Source: Bacillus_AB infantis_B
GTDB lineage: Bacteria > Bacillota > Bacilli > Bacillales > Cytobacillaceae
DNA: 64,000 bases
Direction of reading: 5' to 3'
NCBI RefSeq assembly: GCF_008180445.1
Contig: NZ_VTER01000004.1
Span: forward strand, 248,001-312,000
The notes beneath the pieces were generated by a model, which saw only the letters and a list, made by a program, of their open reading frames with translations, was not told the origin of the DNA and did not search any database. Of this stretch, positions 50,256 to 58,771 are shown piece by piece; within the stretch, counting starts at the first letter, position 1, and each line of letters opens with the position of its first letter. Position numbers and translations under genes: made by a program.

Positions 50256-50257
50256 AT

Positions 50258-50299
50258 AAAAAGAGCGTGCAACCCCCTAAGGCTGCACGCTCTTCTTTT
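50258..50299. terminator. Bidirectional terminator, namA / phosphatase
   Basis: Perfect 11-bp inverted repeat AAGAGCGTGCA/TGCACGCTCTT with a 12-nt loop and flanking A and T runs; serves convergent genes. Confidence 0.88.
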
Positions 50300-50843
50300 A
50301 TTCTTCCGCCCAAATCCGCTCAAGAACATGTCCCTCGTCACTGATGGCAATCCTGAAAACATCCGGATTGGACATTTTCATCAGCACATCGAAGCCGCTC
50401 TGTTCATCGAAATATCTGAGCATGAGCGTGCTTAAATTTCCATGGCTGCCAAGCAGGATGTGCTCTTCGGGACGCTCAATGGCTTCTTTTAAGAGTGATG
50501 CCGCCCTTGCCATCCCCTCTTCCTGGGTTTCTCCGTTTTCAAAGCGCAGTCCGAAATCATCAAAGCTCTGCATAAGCTTATCCTGCCAGTCATCAAAATA
50601 GAGGGAACTCAGCACCCTTTCCCCCAGCCGGGAATCAGCGGAAACACCAAGCCCTTTTGACTCCGCAAGCGGCCCGACTGTCTCCAGCGCCCTGGTGAAA
50701 GGGCTTGAGTAGATAAAATCAACAGGCTTATCCTTAAAAAACTCCGCAAGCTTCACTGCCTGCTTTCTTCCCTCTTCAGTCAGCCGGGATTCAAACGGCT
50801 GGCCTTCGGCTTTTGCATGGCGAACAATATATAGTGTCTTCAA
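50298..50843 (-). CDS. Histidine phosphatase family protein
   Basis: Phosphoglycerate-mutase-fold phosphatase; substrate unknown. The 181-residue protein has the catalytic TLYIVRHAKAEGQ at the N terminus (phospho-His in RHA), YSSPFTRALET with the conserved Arg, and LLGSHGNLSTLML with the second His. It begins at TTG 50843 with AAGGGGGCGA ahead. It precedes rnz by 12 bp on the other side, so it is downstream of rnz in the same direction and likely co-transcribed. Confidence 0.86.
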   Translation of the reverse strand: MKTLYIVRHAKAEGQPFESRLTEEGRKQAVKLAEFFKDKPVDFIYSSPFTRALETVGPLAESKGLGVSADSRLGERVLSSLYFDDWQDKLMQSFDDFGLRFENGETQEEGMARAASLLKEAIERPEEHILLGSHGNLSTLMLRYFDEQSGFDVLMKMSNPDVFRIAISDEGHVLERIWAEE

Positions 50844-50855
50844 GCTTTCGCCCCC

Positions 50856-51782
50856 TTACTTATTCACCGGGATATGGAATTCCTTAAAATCCTCTGCTAT
50901 ATCGGCATCTGGAAACACAGTGCGCGCTTCATCGGTGAGCATTGCCCAGTCTGCTCTTTCGTAGCGTGCACTGATATGTGTGAGGCATAATTTCTTTGCG
51001 TTAGCCTGTTTCGCTATTTCCGCAGCCTGAACGGTTGTGGAATGGTAATAGTCGCGTGCCATTGTTTCTTCGCCCGCCTGGAAGGTCGCTTCATGGACAA
51101 GCAGATCAGCATCTTTGGCAAGTTCAAGGGCGCTTGCGCACATTCTTGTATCACCAAGGATCGTGATGACCCTCCCTTTGATATCCGGACCGAGAAAATC
51201 TGCCGGATTCAAAACAGTGCCGTCCGCCAGCGCAGCAGGAATCCCATTTTTGATATCCCTGTAAATCGGACCCGGCATGACTCCCGCTTCCTTCAGCTTA
51301 TCAGCCTGGAGAGTGCCCGGTTTGTCTTTTTCGATGATCCTGTACCCAAGAGAAGGGATACCATGGTCGAGGAGCTTTGCCTCCACTTTAAAATCTTCAT
51401 CTTCGAAAATAACGCCCTCTTCTGCCTCAATGATCTTCAGCGGATATTTTAAATAAGTACCGCTCACCGAAAGGCTGATTTTAATATAATCTTTCAGCCC
51501 CTTGGGCCCATACACCTCCACCTCTGTCTCGCCTCCCTGGAAGGAGCGGCTTGAGAGAAGTCCGGGAAGCCCGTATATGTGATCGCCATGCATATGGGTT
51601 ATAAAAATCTTTTCGATTCTCCGGGGCTTCAGTGATGTATGCAGGATTTGATGCTGGGTAGCCTCGCCGCAGTCAAACAGCCAGACAGTCCCCCGCTCCT
51701 CCAGAAGCTTCAATGCCATTGAGGTAACATTCCTGAGCTTTGCCGGTATTCCTGCCCCCGTTCCTAAAAATAGTAAATCCAC
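50856..51782 (-). CDS. rnz: Ribonuclease Z
   Basis: tRNA 3'-processing endonuclease. The 308-residue metallo-beta-lactamase-fold protein has FLGTGAGIPAKLRN at the start, the zinc motif THMHGDH (His63, His65, Asp67, His68), the ILGDTRMC and VHEATF strands, and LTHISARYE. The GTG start at 51782 follows AAAGGGGGGG. Length and motifs match RNase Z of Bacillus (yqjK). Confidence 0.95.
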   Translation of the reverse strand: MDLLFLGTGAGIPAKLRNVTSMALKLLEERGTVWLFDCGEATQHQILHTSLKPRRIEKIFITHMHGDHIYGLPGLLSSRSFQGGETEVEVYGPKGLKDYIKISLSVSGTYLKYPLKIIEAEEGVIFEDEDFKVEAKLLDHGIPSLGYRIIEKDKPGTLQADKLKEAGVMPGPIYRDIKNGIPAALADGTVLNPADFLGPDIKGRVITILGDTRMCASALELAKDADLLVHEATFQAGEETMARDYYHSTTVQAAEIAKQANAKKLCLTHISARYERADWAMLTDEARTVFPDADIAEDFKEFHIPVNK

Positions 51783-52207
51783 CCGTGCCCCCCCTTTACT
51801 CGGTGAAATATGTCCACTTGCCGTTAAATCGCGTTTTTATAATCAACACTATATCATAAATGCCGGCAGAAAGGTCCTCCCCGTCTTCATCCCCATAAAA
51901 AACGGATAGTTTCCCGCCCTGCTGCGGAAACTAATCAGGCAGCAGCCAAAGGCAGCGCTTTCGCAGAAGAAAGGCGCATATTATTTGCGATTTCAGTGGA
52001 TAAGCTATAAAATTTTATACTTGTATGGGTGTTCTTTTAATGGAAGACTTTTTATAGCCTTTGTTTGTGTCAGGGGCTTCATCCGGGTTACCGATCCAGT
52101 GAGCGTGCCGGCATAAAAAGAGCTTTTTTAAAGATAAATCCCGCTGCAGGCCTACAGCATAAGAACTTACATATATTGAAATTTTGTTGAAGAGAGGTTT
52201 ATGTACC
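51783..52207. other. Gap between rnz and zwf: no gene assigned
   Basis: A 425-bp region. It holds AT-rich upstream sequence of both divergent genes. On the minus strand an open frame runs through 52015-52272, but it has no good ribosome site and overlaps zwf. No terminator, riboswitch or clear dyad was found. I could not fix a promoter for zwf. Confidence 0.5.
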
Positions 52208-53710
52208 GTGAAACAGAATGAAAAACCAACAGGATTAATCATGATTTTCGGAGCTACCGGCGACCTTGCCAATCGTAAACTGTTCCCTTCCCTCTACAGG
52301 CTTTTTGAAAAGGGAAATCTTTCAGAGCGTTTTGCTGTCGTCGGAGTTGCAAGAAGACCGCTTTCCAACGAGGAATTTCAGGAAAATGTAAAAAATTCCG
52401 TTCAGTCTGCGATAAAGGACAGCACCAGGCTGGATGAGTTTGCATCCCATTTTTACTATCACTCACATGATGTGACTGATTCAAGCTCATATCTAGCTTT
52501 AAAGTCAATGGCTGAAGATCTTGATAATACCTACGGCCTCGAAGGCAACCGTATTTTCTATTTAGCCATGGCACCGGAATTCTTCGGCACCATTGCTGTT
52601 CATTTGAAGCAGGATGGCCTGACCGAAACCAATGGATTCAAGCGCCTTGTCATAGAAAAGCCGTTCGGCCATGATCTTGAGTCTGCAAAAGAACTGAACA
52701 GCCAGATCAGGCATGCTTTTTCCGAAGATGAAATTTACCGTATTGATCATTACCTTGGTAAACAAATGGTCCAGAATATTGAGGTAATCCGTTTTGCCAA
52801 TGCACTGTTTGAGCCGCTCTGGAACAACCGCCATATTTCCAATATCCAGGTGACATCAAGCGAGGTCCTTGGGGTAGAAGAACGCGGCCGCTATTACGAA
52901 AAGAGCGGGGCCCTAAGAGATATGGTTCAGAACCATATGCTGCAAATGGTGGCACTGCTTGCGATGGAGCCGCCGATCCGTTTGACGACCGATGAGATCC
53001 GCTCAGAGAAAGTAAAGGTCCTGCGTGCGATGCGTCCGCTTGAGGGAGATATGGTTCACGAACACTTTGTGCGCGGCCAGTATGGCAAAGGCGTGCTTGA
53101 CGGCGAACAAGTGCCGGGATACCGTGAAGAACCAATGGTTGACAGCGAGTCCAATACCGAAACTTTTGTGGCCGGAAGATTGACTATCGACAACTTCCGC
53201 TGGGCCGGCGTCCCAATCTATATCAGGACAGGAAAGAGGATGGCCGTCAAGTCAACGAAGATTGTCATCCAATTCAAGGATATTCCGATGAACCTGTACT
53301 ATGAAACAGGGCAGACAGTCAATCCGAATCTGCTGATCATCCACATCCAGCCTGATGAAGGGATCACGCTTCACCTTAATGCCAAAAAGTCCGGAAACCA
53401 GCTTGAAGCGAATCAAGTCAAGCTGAACTTCTCGAATAAAAGCGGCAGCGGCATAAACACGCCGGAAGCATATGAGAAGCTGCTGTATGACTGCATGAGA
53501 GGCGATGCCACAAACTTTACCCATTGGGATGAAGTGGCATTATCCTGGAGCTTCGTGGACAAAATTTCCGAAGTATGGGAAAACCATAAAGCGGAAAACT
53601 TCCCCAACTATGAAGCAGGGACAATGGGACCTGAAGAAGCAGACCAGCTGCTTGCAAAAGAAGGATTCTCCTGGTGGCCTGTGGCAGACTTAGACGTTGA
53701 TAATTGTTAA
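52208..53710 (+). CDS. zwf: Glucose-6-phosphate 1-dehydrogenase
   Basis: First enzyme of the oxidative pentose phosphate pathway, makes NADPH. From GTG 52208 it has 500 residues: FGATGDLANRKLFPSLYRL near residue 15, the substrate/catalytic motif YRIDHYLGKQMVQN (about 170-185), and a C-terminal domain with IQPDEGITLHLNAKK. GAGAGGT gives the ribosome site 9 bases before GTG; a longer in-frame start 8 codons earlier is less likely. It is convergent with gndA, which catalyses a later step. Confidence 0.95.
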   Translation: MKQNEKPTGLIMIFGATGDLANRKLFPSLYRLFEKGNLSERFAVVGVARRPLSNEEFQENVKNSVQSAIKDSTRLDEFASHFYYHSHDVTDSSSYLALKSMAEDLDNTYGLEGNRIFYLAMAPEFFGTIAVHLKQDGLTETNGFKRLVIEKPFGHDLESAKELNSQIRHAFSEDEIYRIDHYLGKQMVQNIEVIRFANALFEPLWNNRHISNIQVTSSEVLGVEERGRYYEKSGALRDMVQNHMLQMVALLAMEPPIRLTTDEIRSEKVKVLRAMRPLEGDMVHEHFVRGQYGKGVLDGEQVPGYREEPMVDSESNTETFVAGRLTIDNFRWAGVPIYIRTGKRMAVKSTKIVIQFKDIPMNLYYETGQTVNPNLLIIHIQPDEGITLHLNAKKSGNQLEANQVKLNFSNKSGSGINTPEAYEKLLYDCMRGDATNFTHWDEVALSWSFVDKISEVWENHKAENFPNYEAGTMGPEEADQLLAKEGFSWWPVADLDVDNC

Positions 53711-53712
53711 TA

Positions 53713-53746
53713 CAAAAAATCCCTTCGGCTGCCCGGAGGGATTTTT
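53713..53746 (+). terminator. Terminator after zwf
   Basis: Stem AAAAATCCCT/AGGGATTTTT with a 12-nt loop, followed by a short T-rich stretch. Confidence 0.85.
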
Positions 53747-53752
53747 ATCATT

Positions 53753-53782
53753 CAAAAAGCCGCCTCGATTGGCGGCTTTTTG
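53753..53782. terminator. Bidirectional terminator between zwf and gndA
   Basis: Perfect 12-bp inverted repeat CAAAAAGCCGCC/GGCGGCTTTTTG with a 6-nt loop, 10 bp from the gndA stop. Confidence 0.9.
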
Positions 53783-53792
53783 AATGCATGTA

Positions 53793-55199
53793 TTAAATCC
53801 AGTTCGTATGGAACGTGCCTTCTTTGTCCGTACGCTGATACGTATGGGCGCCGAAATAATCGCGCTGTGCCTGAAGCAGATTGGCCGGGAGGGTTTCCGT
53901 CCGGTAGCTGTCATAATAAGAAAGCGCGGCTGAGAAGCATGGCACCGGTATTCCGTTCTGTACAGCAGAGCTGATGATCTCCCGCAGGGCTGCCTGGTAG
54001 CTTTCGGCGATTTCCTTGAAATATGGATCAAGCAGAAGATTTTTAAGACCCGGTTCCCTGTCATAAGCTTCTTTGATTTTCTGCAGGAACTGGGCGCGGA
54101 TGATGCAGCCTCCGCGGAAAATCATCGCGATATCGCCATATTTCAAGTCCCAGCTGTATTCATCCGATGCAGCCCGCATCTGGGCGAACCCCTGAGCATA
54201 GGAACAGATTTTGCTCATATATAAAGCTTTGCGGACAGACTCAATGAATGCTTCCCTGTCTCCTTCAAAGCTCTTCGCTTCAGGTCCTTTCAAAAGTTTG
54301 CTCGCGTGGACGCGCTCCTCTTTCATGGCCGAAAGGAAGCGTGCAAAGACGGACTCAGTGATAATCGGAAGCGGGACACCTAAATCAAGGGCACTTTGGC
54401 TTGTCCATTTCCCTGTGCCCTTTTGGCCGGCTGTATCGAGGATCACATCCACGAGCGGCTTGCCTGTTTCCTCATCCTTTTTAGTAAAAATATCTGCTGT
54501 AATTTCAATCAGATAGCTGTCGAGTTCGCCCTTATTCCAGTCTGCAAAGACGGTGTGCAGCTCTTCCGCCGACAAGCCAAGTACATTTTTAAGAAGGAAA
54601 TAAGATTCGGAGATCAGCTGCATGTCTCCATACTCGATTCCATTATGGACCATCTTGACATAATGTCCTGCCCCATCCGGGCCTATGTACGTAGTACACG
54701 GCTCGCCATTCACTTTTGCAGAAATATCCTTAAAGATCGGTGCGACAAGGTCATAGGCTTCCTTTTGCCCGCCAGGCATGATGGACGGACCTTTCAGTGC
54801 ACCCTCTTCTCCCCCGGATACCCCGGTTCCGATAAAATGGATGCCTAGCTCGCTGAGCTCTTTATTCCGCCGCTGTGTATCAGCGAAAAAGGTGTTTCCG
54901 CCATCTATCAGTATATCGCCTTTTTCCAGGAAAGGCTTAAGCTGTTCGATCGTTGCGTCCGTAGGGCCGCCCGCTTTGACCATCAGCATGATTTTCCGCG
55001 GCTTTTCAAGGGAATTGACAAACTCTTCAATAGAGTTGGTTCCTGTAATATTCTTCCCTTCGGATTCTTTAAGCATTTCTTCCGTTTTTTCAGAAGATCT
55101 ATTGTAGACAGAAACAGCATATCCCCTGCTTTCAATGTTCCAGGCAAGGTTTTTTCCCATTACGGCAAGGCCGATAACTCCTATTTCCTGTTTAGTCAT
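53793..55199 (-). CDS. gndA: 6-phosphogluconate dehydrogenase, decarboxylating
   Basis: Oxidises 6-phosphogluconate to ribulose-5-phosphate and CO2 with NADP+. The 468-residue protein has the NADP-binding GVIGLAVMGKNLAWNIESRG, the substrate motif GGEEGALKGPSIMPGG, and GPDGAGHYVKMVHNGIEYGDMQL (active-site Lys and Glu). The C-terminal tail includes AHTYQRTDKEGTFHTNW. Normal length. It is the second oxidative pentose phosphate enzyme here, with zwf facing it. Confidence 0.96.
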   Translation of the reverse strand: MTKQEIGVIGLAVMGKNLAWNIESRGYAVSVYNRSSEKTEEMLKESEGKNITGTNSIEEFVNSLEKPRKIMLMVKAGGPTDATIEQLKPFLEKGDILIDGGNTFFADTQRRNKELSELGIHFIGTGVSGGEEGALKGPSIMPGGQKEAYDLVAPIFKDISAKVNGEPCTTYIGPDGAGHYVKMVHNGIEYGDMQLISESYFLLKNVLGLSAEELHTVFADWNKGELDSYLIEITADIFTKKDEETGKPLVDVILDTAGQKGTGKWTSQSALDLGVPLPIITESVFARFLSAMKEERVHASKLLKGPEAKSFEGDREAFIESVRKALYMSKICSYAQGFAQMRAASDEYSWDLKYGDIAMIFRGGCIIRAQFLQKIKEAYDREPGLKNLLLDPYFKEIAESYQAALREIISSAVQNGIPVPCFSAALSYYDSYRTETLPANLLQAQRDYFGAHTYQRTDKEGTFHTNWI

Positions 55200-55292
55200 T
55201 TTATTCTCCCTTTCTGCTTCTGAAGCTGGTTTCTACTGCCGGCAAGCCGTAACCAAGGAAGGCTGCTAGCAATAATAATGTCTCAAAACGGC

Positions 55293-55354
55293 AAAAGGAA
55301 TGCAACTAATCAAACTCGGGCTTTCCCTTCTTAGTTTGACGTTCCATTCCTTTT
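55293..55354 (-). terminator. Nested hairpin after dinB
   Basis: Outer arms AAAAGGAATG/CATTCCTTTT (55293-55302 and 55345-55354) enclose an inner stem TCAAACT/AGTTTGA (55310-55316 and 55333-55339). It follows the dinB stop on the minus strand and ends in TTTT, so it likely terminates dinB. Confidence 0.65.
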
Positions 55355-55361
55355 ATAAACA

Positions 55362-56660
55362 TTAATCCTGATCTTTTTGAGCCGGGTGATGGATTGAGCG
55401 TTTTCCTGCATCGTGTAGAAAATCCTTATTAAAGCTGGTATCTGTTCCAACTAGAGGTTTATCAGCTCCATCGCCCGCCGCTCCGGCAAGGTCGATTATC
55501 TTATCCCCGAATTTGCTCCGCAGATCGGCCAGGGTTTTGAAAAGCGGCTCTTTCCTGGCATCTTTTTCATAAGAAAATAAATCAAGCTGGCGGACAGCCT
55601 GGTCCTGCTCCACAAGCTCCTGAGCCGTAACCCCGAGGAGGCGGACGGGATCACCATTCCAATGCTTAATGAACAGCTTCCGGCTGAAAGCAGCCAGATC
55701 TTCCTTTAAGCTGATAGGGTTATCCAGCTTCCTGCTCCTCGTTATTGTCTTTCTGTCTTTATAGCGGATGGTGATGCCCAGCGCTGATGCATATACCTTC
55801 TTTTTCTTCAGACGGAGGGCTACCTTTTCCGACAGCATATCAAGCACTTTATAGAGCTCCTGCTGATTGGACACATCCCTTGGAAGCGTAGTAGAATTGC
55901 CGACACTTTTAAATTCGGCTGCAGACTCCGGGTCTACGGGCCGGCGGTCGATCCCGTTCGCTCTCTCTTTCAGGCGCGGCCCGTTGATGCCAAGCAACCC
56001 TTTCAGCTGAAGATCATTAGCTTCAGCAAGGCTGCCAATCGTCTCAATTTGGAGGGTGCGAAGCTTCTCGGCTGTCTTTTTGCCGACTCCATGCATTTCC
56101 TCCACAGGCATCGGCCAAAGGATACTTCCTATATCGCGTTTCCGCAGCACGGTGATGCCCATCGGTTTCTTCATATCTGAAGCCATTTTAGCAAGAAATT
56201 TATTGGGGGCCACCCCTATGCTGCAGGGCAGATCAAGCTGATCAAGTATCTGCTTCTGGATGCTCCCGGCAATTTCAAGCGGCGCTCCATATTCATAGCT
56301 ATCTGTAATATCGACATACCCTTCATCGATGGAGACAGGCTCAACAAGCCCGGAATATTGGCCGAGTATATTGAACATTCCCATAGAGGCAGCACGGTAC
56401 CGTTCAAAATTCGGCGTCATTACGATCAGCTGCGGGCACAGCTTTTTGGCCTCCCATAAGGGCATTGTTGTCCTGACACCGAACTTTCTTGCTTCATAGC
56501 TGCAGGTGACGATTATTCCCCTTCGCTCTTCTGCATTTCCGGCAATCGCCAGCGGCTTCCCTTTCAGCTCAGGATTATAGGCCATTTCGACTGAAGCGTA
56601 GAAGCTGTTCATATCAACGTGCAAAATGACCCGCCCGTTCTTTGGATATAATTCTCTCAT
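55362..56660 (-). CDS. dinB: DNA polymerase IV DinB (PolY1)
   Basis: Error-prone Y-family translesion polymerase. The 432-residue protein has the palm motifs HVDMNSFYASVEMAYNPEL and VSIDEGYVDITDS, helix-hairpin-helix segments near MHGVGKKTAEKLRTL, and a little-finger domain. The C-terminal tail beyond about residue 400 is polar (ADKPLVGTDTSFNKD), possibly holding a clamp-binding peptide; QLDLFS at 366-371 matches a beta-clamp motif. No LexA box is seen upstream, unlike yqjW. It starts at ATG 56660. Confidence 0.95.
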   Translation of the reverse strand: MRELYPKNGRVILHVDMNSFYASVEMAYNPELKGKPLAIAGNAEERRGIIVTCSYEARKFGVRTTMPLWEAKKLCPQLIVMTPNFERYRAASMGMFNILGQYSGLVEPVSIDEGYVDITDSYEYGAPLEIAGSIQKQILDQLDLPCSIGVAPNKFLAKMASDMKKPMGITVLRKRDIGSILWPMPVEEMHGVGKKTAEKLRTLQIETIGSLAEANDLQLKGLLGINGPRLKERANGIDRRPVDPESAAEFKSVGNSTTLPRDVSNQQELYKVLDMLSEKVALRLKKKKVYASALGITIRYKDRKTITRSRKLDNPISLKEDLAAFSRKLFIKHWNGDPVRLLGVTAQELVEQDQAVRQLDLFSYEKDARKEPLFKTLADLRSKFGDKIIDLAGAAGDGADKPLVGTDTSFNKDFLHDAGKRSIHHPAQKDQD

Positions 56661-56728
56661 GCCTCAGCACTTCCCTGACTTAATGATAGCTATATTTTAT
56701 CAAAATTCCGCATCCAAGGCTAAGAAAG

Positions 56729-56756
56729 CAAAAGGGCCTGCAGCAGCAGGCCCTTC
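56729..56756 (-). terminator. Terminator downstream of the CheW-like gene
   Basis: On the minus strand, stem AAGGGCCTG/CAGGCCCTT with a 6-nt loop, then TTGCTTT. It lies about 110 bp past the CheW-like stop. Confidence 0.65.
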
Positions 56757-56762
56757 TAAAAA

Positions 56763-56818
56763 TGCGCAAGCGCCTTGGCCGCCCTTAAGGAACAAGGGGG
56801 CATCAGGCGCAGCTGCCA
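56763..56818. repeat. Structured intergenic repeat-like sequence
   Basis: GCGCAAGCGCCTTGG-type sequence in which GCGCCT (56770-56775) can pair with AGGCGC (56805-56810), and CCTTG with CAAGG inside. No ORF. The GCGCAAGCGCC start resembles a dispersed intergenic repeat I recall from other Bacillus-like genomes; it has one copy here. Confidence 0.4.
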
Positions 56819-56867
56819 GACAGTAATCAAAGTCGAAAAAGATATATACTTACTTTGATAAAAAAAG

Positions 56868-57347
56868 TCAGACAGCCTCTTCTTTCCTATCTTTCATAAA
56901 CTCTTTGATTTCGCGGATGCCTTCAAGCGCTTGTACGAGCCTGAGGGGATCGATGATTGTAATAAGCCGGCTTCCTAAGGCTGCAACTCCGCTGAAGTAG
57001 GTGGTTTTCTGATAAGCAGCAAGTCCAAGTTCTTTGACAGCTTCTTCTGGCATATCAATAATTTCCTTAGCCTCTGCTACCGAAGCCCCAAGGGAAAGCT
57101 CTTCTGTCTGCAGCACAATCATCCTGGCCGCATCAGAATCTGCCTGGCTGCGGTCATAGAGAATATGCTCAAAATCGATGACAGGAATCAATTCTCCCCT
57201 TACCCTTGAAATTCCCTTCACATATGCAGGGAGATGAGGTATCGGTGTGATATCCTCAGCCTTTTCGATTGAAATGACATATTCAATCGGTATCGCATAT
57301 TCTTCTTTGCCTACCTGAAACACAATCATTTTTTTATTCTCTTCCAT
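56868..57347 (-). CDS. Single-domain CheW-like chemotaxis coupling protein
   Basis: Scaffold protein that couples chemoreceptors to the CheA kinase. The 159-residue protein consists of one CheW domain: KMIVFQVGKEEYAIPIEYV, TPIPHLPAYVKGISRVRGEL with the conserved RG, and an IDPLRLV strand near the end. No receiver domain is present, so it is not CheV. The last 20 residues are charged (REIKEFMKDRKEEAV). It is monocistronic, with no chemotaxis gene nearby, so it may be a paralogue of the main cheW. Confidence 0.88.
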   Translation of the reverse strand: MEENKKMIVFQVGKEEYAIPIEYVISIEKAEDITPIPHLPAYVKGISRVRGELIPVIDFEHILYDRSQADSDAARMIVLQTEELSLGASVAEAKEIIDMPEEAVKELGLAAYQKTTYFSGVAALGSRLITIIDPLRLVQALEGIREIKEFMKDRKEEAV

Positions 57348-57463
57348 TGCTTTTGTCCCTCCGTCCGCTAAAAGTCCCTGGCGGCTATGTATATCTATTA
57401 CAAATATACCATATTTTTTACGATTCCGGGAGCTAACAGTGTAAAATGTACCTCAGGTAAAAA

Positions 57464-57492
57464 AGAAAAAAGAGAGGACGCGCAGGCCCTCC
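57464..57492 (-). terminator. Terminator after yqjE
   Basis: On the minus strand, a short GC-rich stem GAGGGC/GTCCTC with G-T pairs is followed by TCTTTTTTC. Moderate support. Confidence 0.5.
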
Positions 57493-57501
57493 CGATGATC
57501 A

Positions 57502-58626
57502 TTAATTTCCGGATACTTCATTAATGATTGCTACAACCATTTCTCCAAGCTTGTTCAGTTCTTCAACAGGCATGCGTTCATTGGTTGTATGGATTTCCTC
57601 ATAGCCTACAGCCAGGTTGACTGTCGGGATGCCGAAGCCGGCAATCACATTGGCGTCACTGCCTCCGCCGCTATGGAGAAGCTCACTGCTGCGGCCGATT
57701 TTGGCTGCAGCTTTCTTTGCTACTTCCACTACATGATCCCCTTCTCCATATTTGAAGCCTGGGTACATAACCTGGATTTCAACATCGGCTTTTCCGCCCA
57801 TTTCTTCTGCTGCGCTTTCAAATGCTTCCTTCATCTTGGCTGCCTGCGCTTCCATCTTTTTACCAATAAGGGAACGGGCTTCAGCCAGGATGTCGACACG
57901 GTCGCAAACGATATTCGTCTGCTGTCCGCCTTCAAATCTGCCGATATTGGCAGTCGTTTCCTCATCAATGCGTCCAAGCGGCATGCGTGCCACTGCTTTT
58001 GCTGCGATGGTGATCGCAGAAACGCCTTTCTCAGGTGCCACACCGGCATGAGCTGTTTTGCCTTGGATGACCGCTTTCACCTTTGCCTGTGTCGGAGCTG
58101 CTACAATTATATTCCCAACCTTGCCGTCGCTGTCGAGCGCATAGCCAAACTTTGCCTTCACAAGTGAACGGTCAAGCGCCTTCGCCCCTACCAGCCCTGA
58201 CTCCTCGCCGGCTGTGATGATGAACTGGATGGTCCCATGCTCAATGTTCTGCTCTTTCAGAACCCTGACGACCTCGAGCATAACCGCAAGCCCGGCTTTA
58301 TCATCAGCACCTAGGATGGTAGTTCCGTCAGTCACCACATAGCCGTCCTCAATTGATGGCTTGATGCCCTTCCCGGGAACGACAGTATCCATATGGGAAG
58401 TGAAGTAAATGGTATCAACGCCCTCTTTTGTGCCTTCAAGCGTGCAAATCAGATTTCCGGCACCATGGCCTGTTTCAGCAGTCGTATCATCCTCAAAAAC
58501 ATCGACTCCAAGATCAGTGAATTTCTTTTTCAGGACTTTGGCAATTTCTGCTTCATGCTTTGTTTCAGAATCCACCTGGACAAGCTCCAGGAATTCATTT
58601 AGTAAACGCTCCTGATTGATCATCAT
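57502..58626 (-). CDS. yqjE: M20 family peptidase YqjE (peptidase T-like)
   Basis: Zinc aminopeptidase-type enzyme of the M20/M42 group acting on small peptides. About 374 residues. Motifs: YFTSHMDTVVPGKG (zinc His-x-Asp), TILGADDKAGLAVML, TAGEESGLVGAKALD (catalytic Glu pair), and the late metal His in LHSGGGSDANVIAGFGIP. An inserted dimerisation domain occupies about 180-290 (TAHAGVAPEKGVSAITIAAK). Two adjacent in-frame ATGs follow GGAGG; I took the first, at 58626. It is downstream of yqjD. Confidence 0.92.
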   Translation of the reverse strand: MMINQERLLNEFLELVQVDSETKHEAEIAKVLKKKFTDLGVDVFEDDTTAETGHGAGNLICTLEGTKEGVDTIYFTSHMDTVVPGKGIKPSIEDGYVVTDGTTILGADDKAGLAVMLEVVRVLKEQNIEHGTIQFIITAGEESGLVGAKALDRSLVKAKFGYALDSDGKVGNIIVAAPTQAKVKAVIQGKTAHAGVAPEKGVSAITIAAKAVARMPLGRIDEETTANIGRFEGGQQTNIVCDRVDILAEARSLIGKKMEAQAAKMKEAFESAAEEMGGKADVEIQVMYPGFKYGEGDHVVEVAKKAAAKIGRSSELLHSGGGSDANVIAGFGIPTVNLAVGYEEIHTTNERMPVEELNKLGEMVVAIINEVSGN

Positions 58627-58731
58627 TAAAACCTCCAATATGTATGCGTACTAACCTAGTATACCGCCCACATCATTCAACAGCAACCGGAGAGCCTGCC
58701 TGATGAGAGGTCTGCAGACTGGTTCCATATG

Positions 58732-58758
58732 AAAAAAAAGAAGGGCAGTATGCCCCTC
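58732..58758 (-). terminator. Terminator after yqjD
   Basis: On the minus strand, stem GAGGGGC/GCCCTTC with a 5-nt loop is followed by eight T; just past the yqjD stop. Confidence 0.78.
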
Positions 58759-58771
58759 CAATCAACAGCAC

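Noticed and set aside
52015..52272. 85-codon minus-strand open frame between rnz and zwf
   Set aside because: It overlaps the start of zwf, has no convincing ribosome site and no recognised family; kept only as a note in the gap entry.
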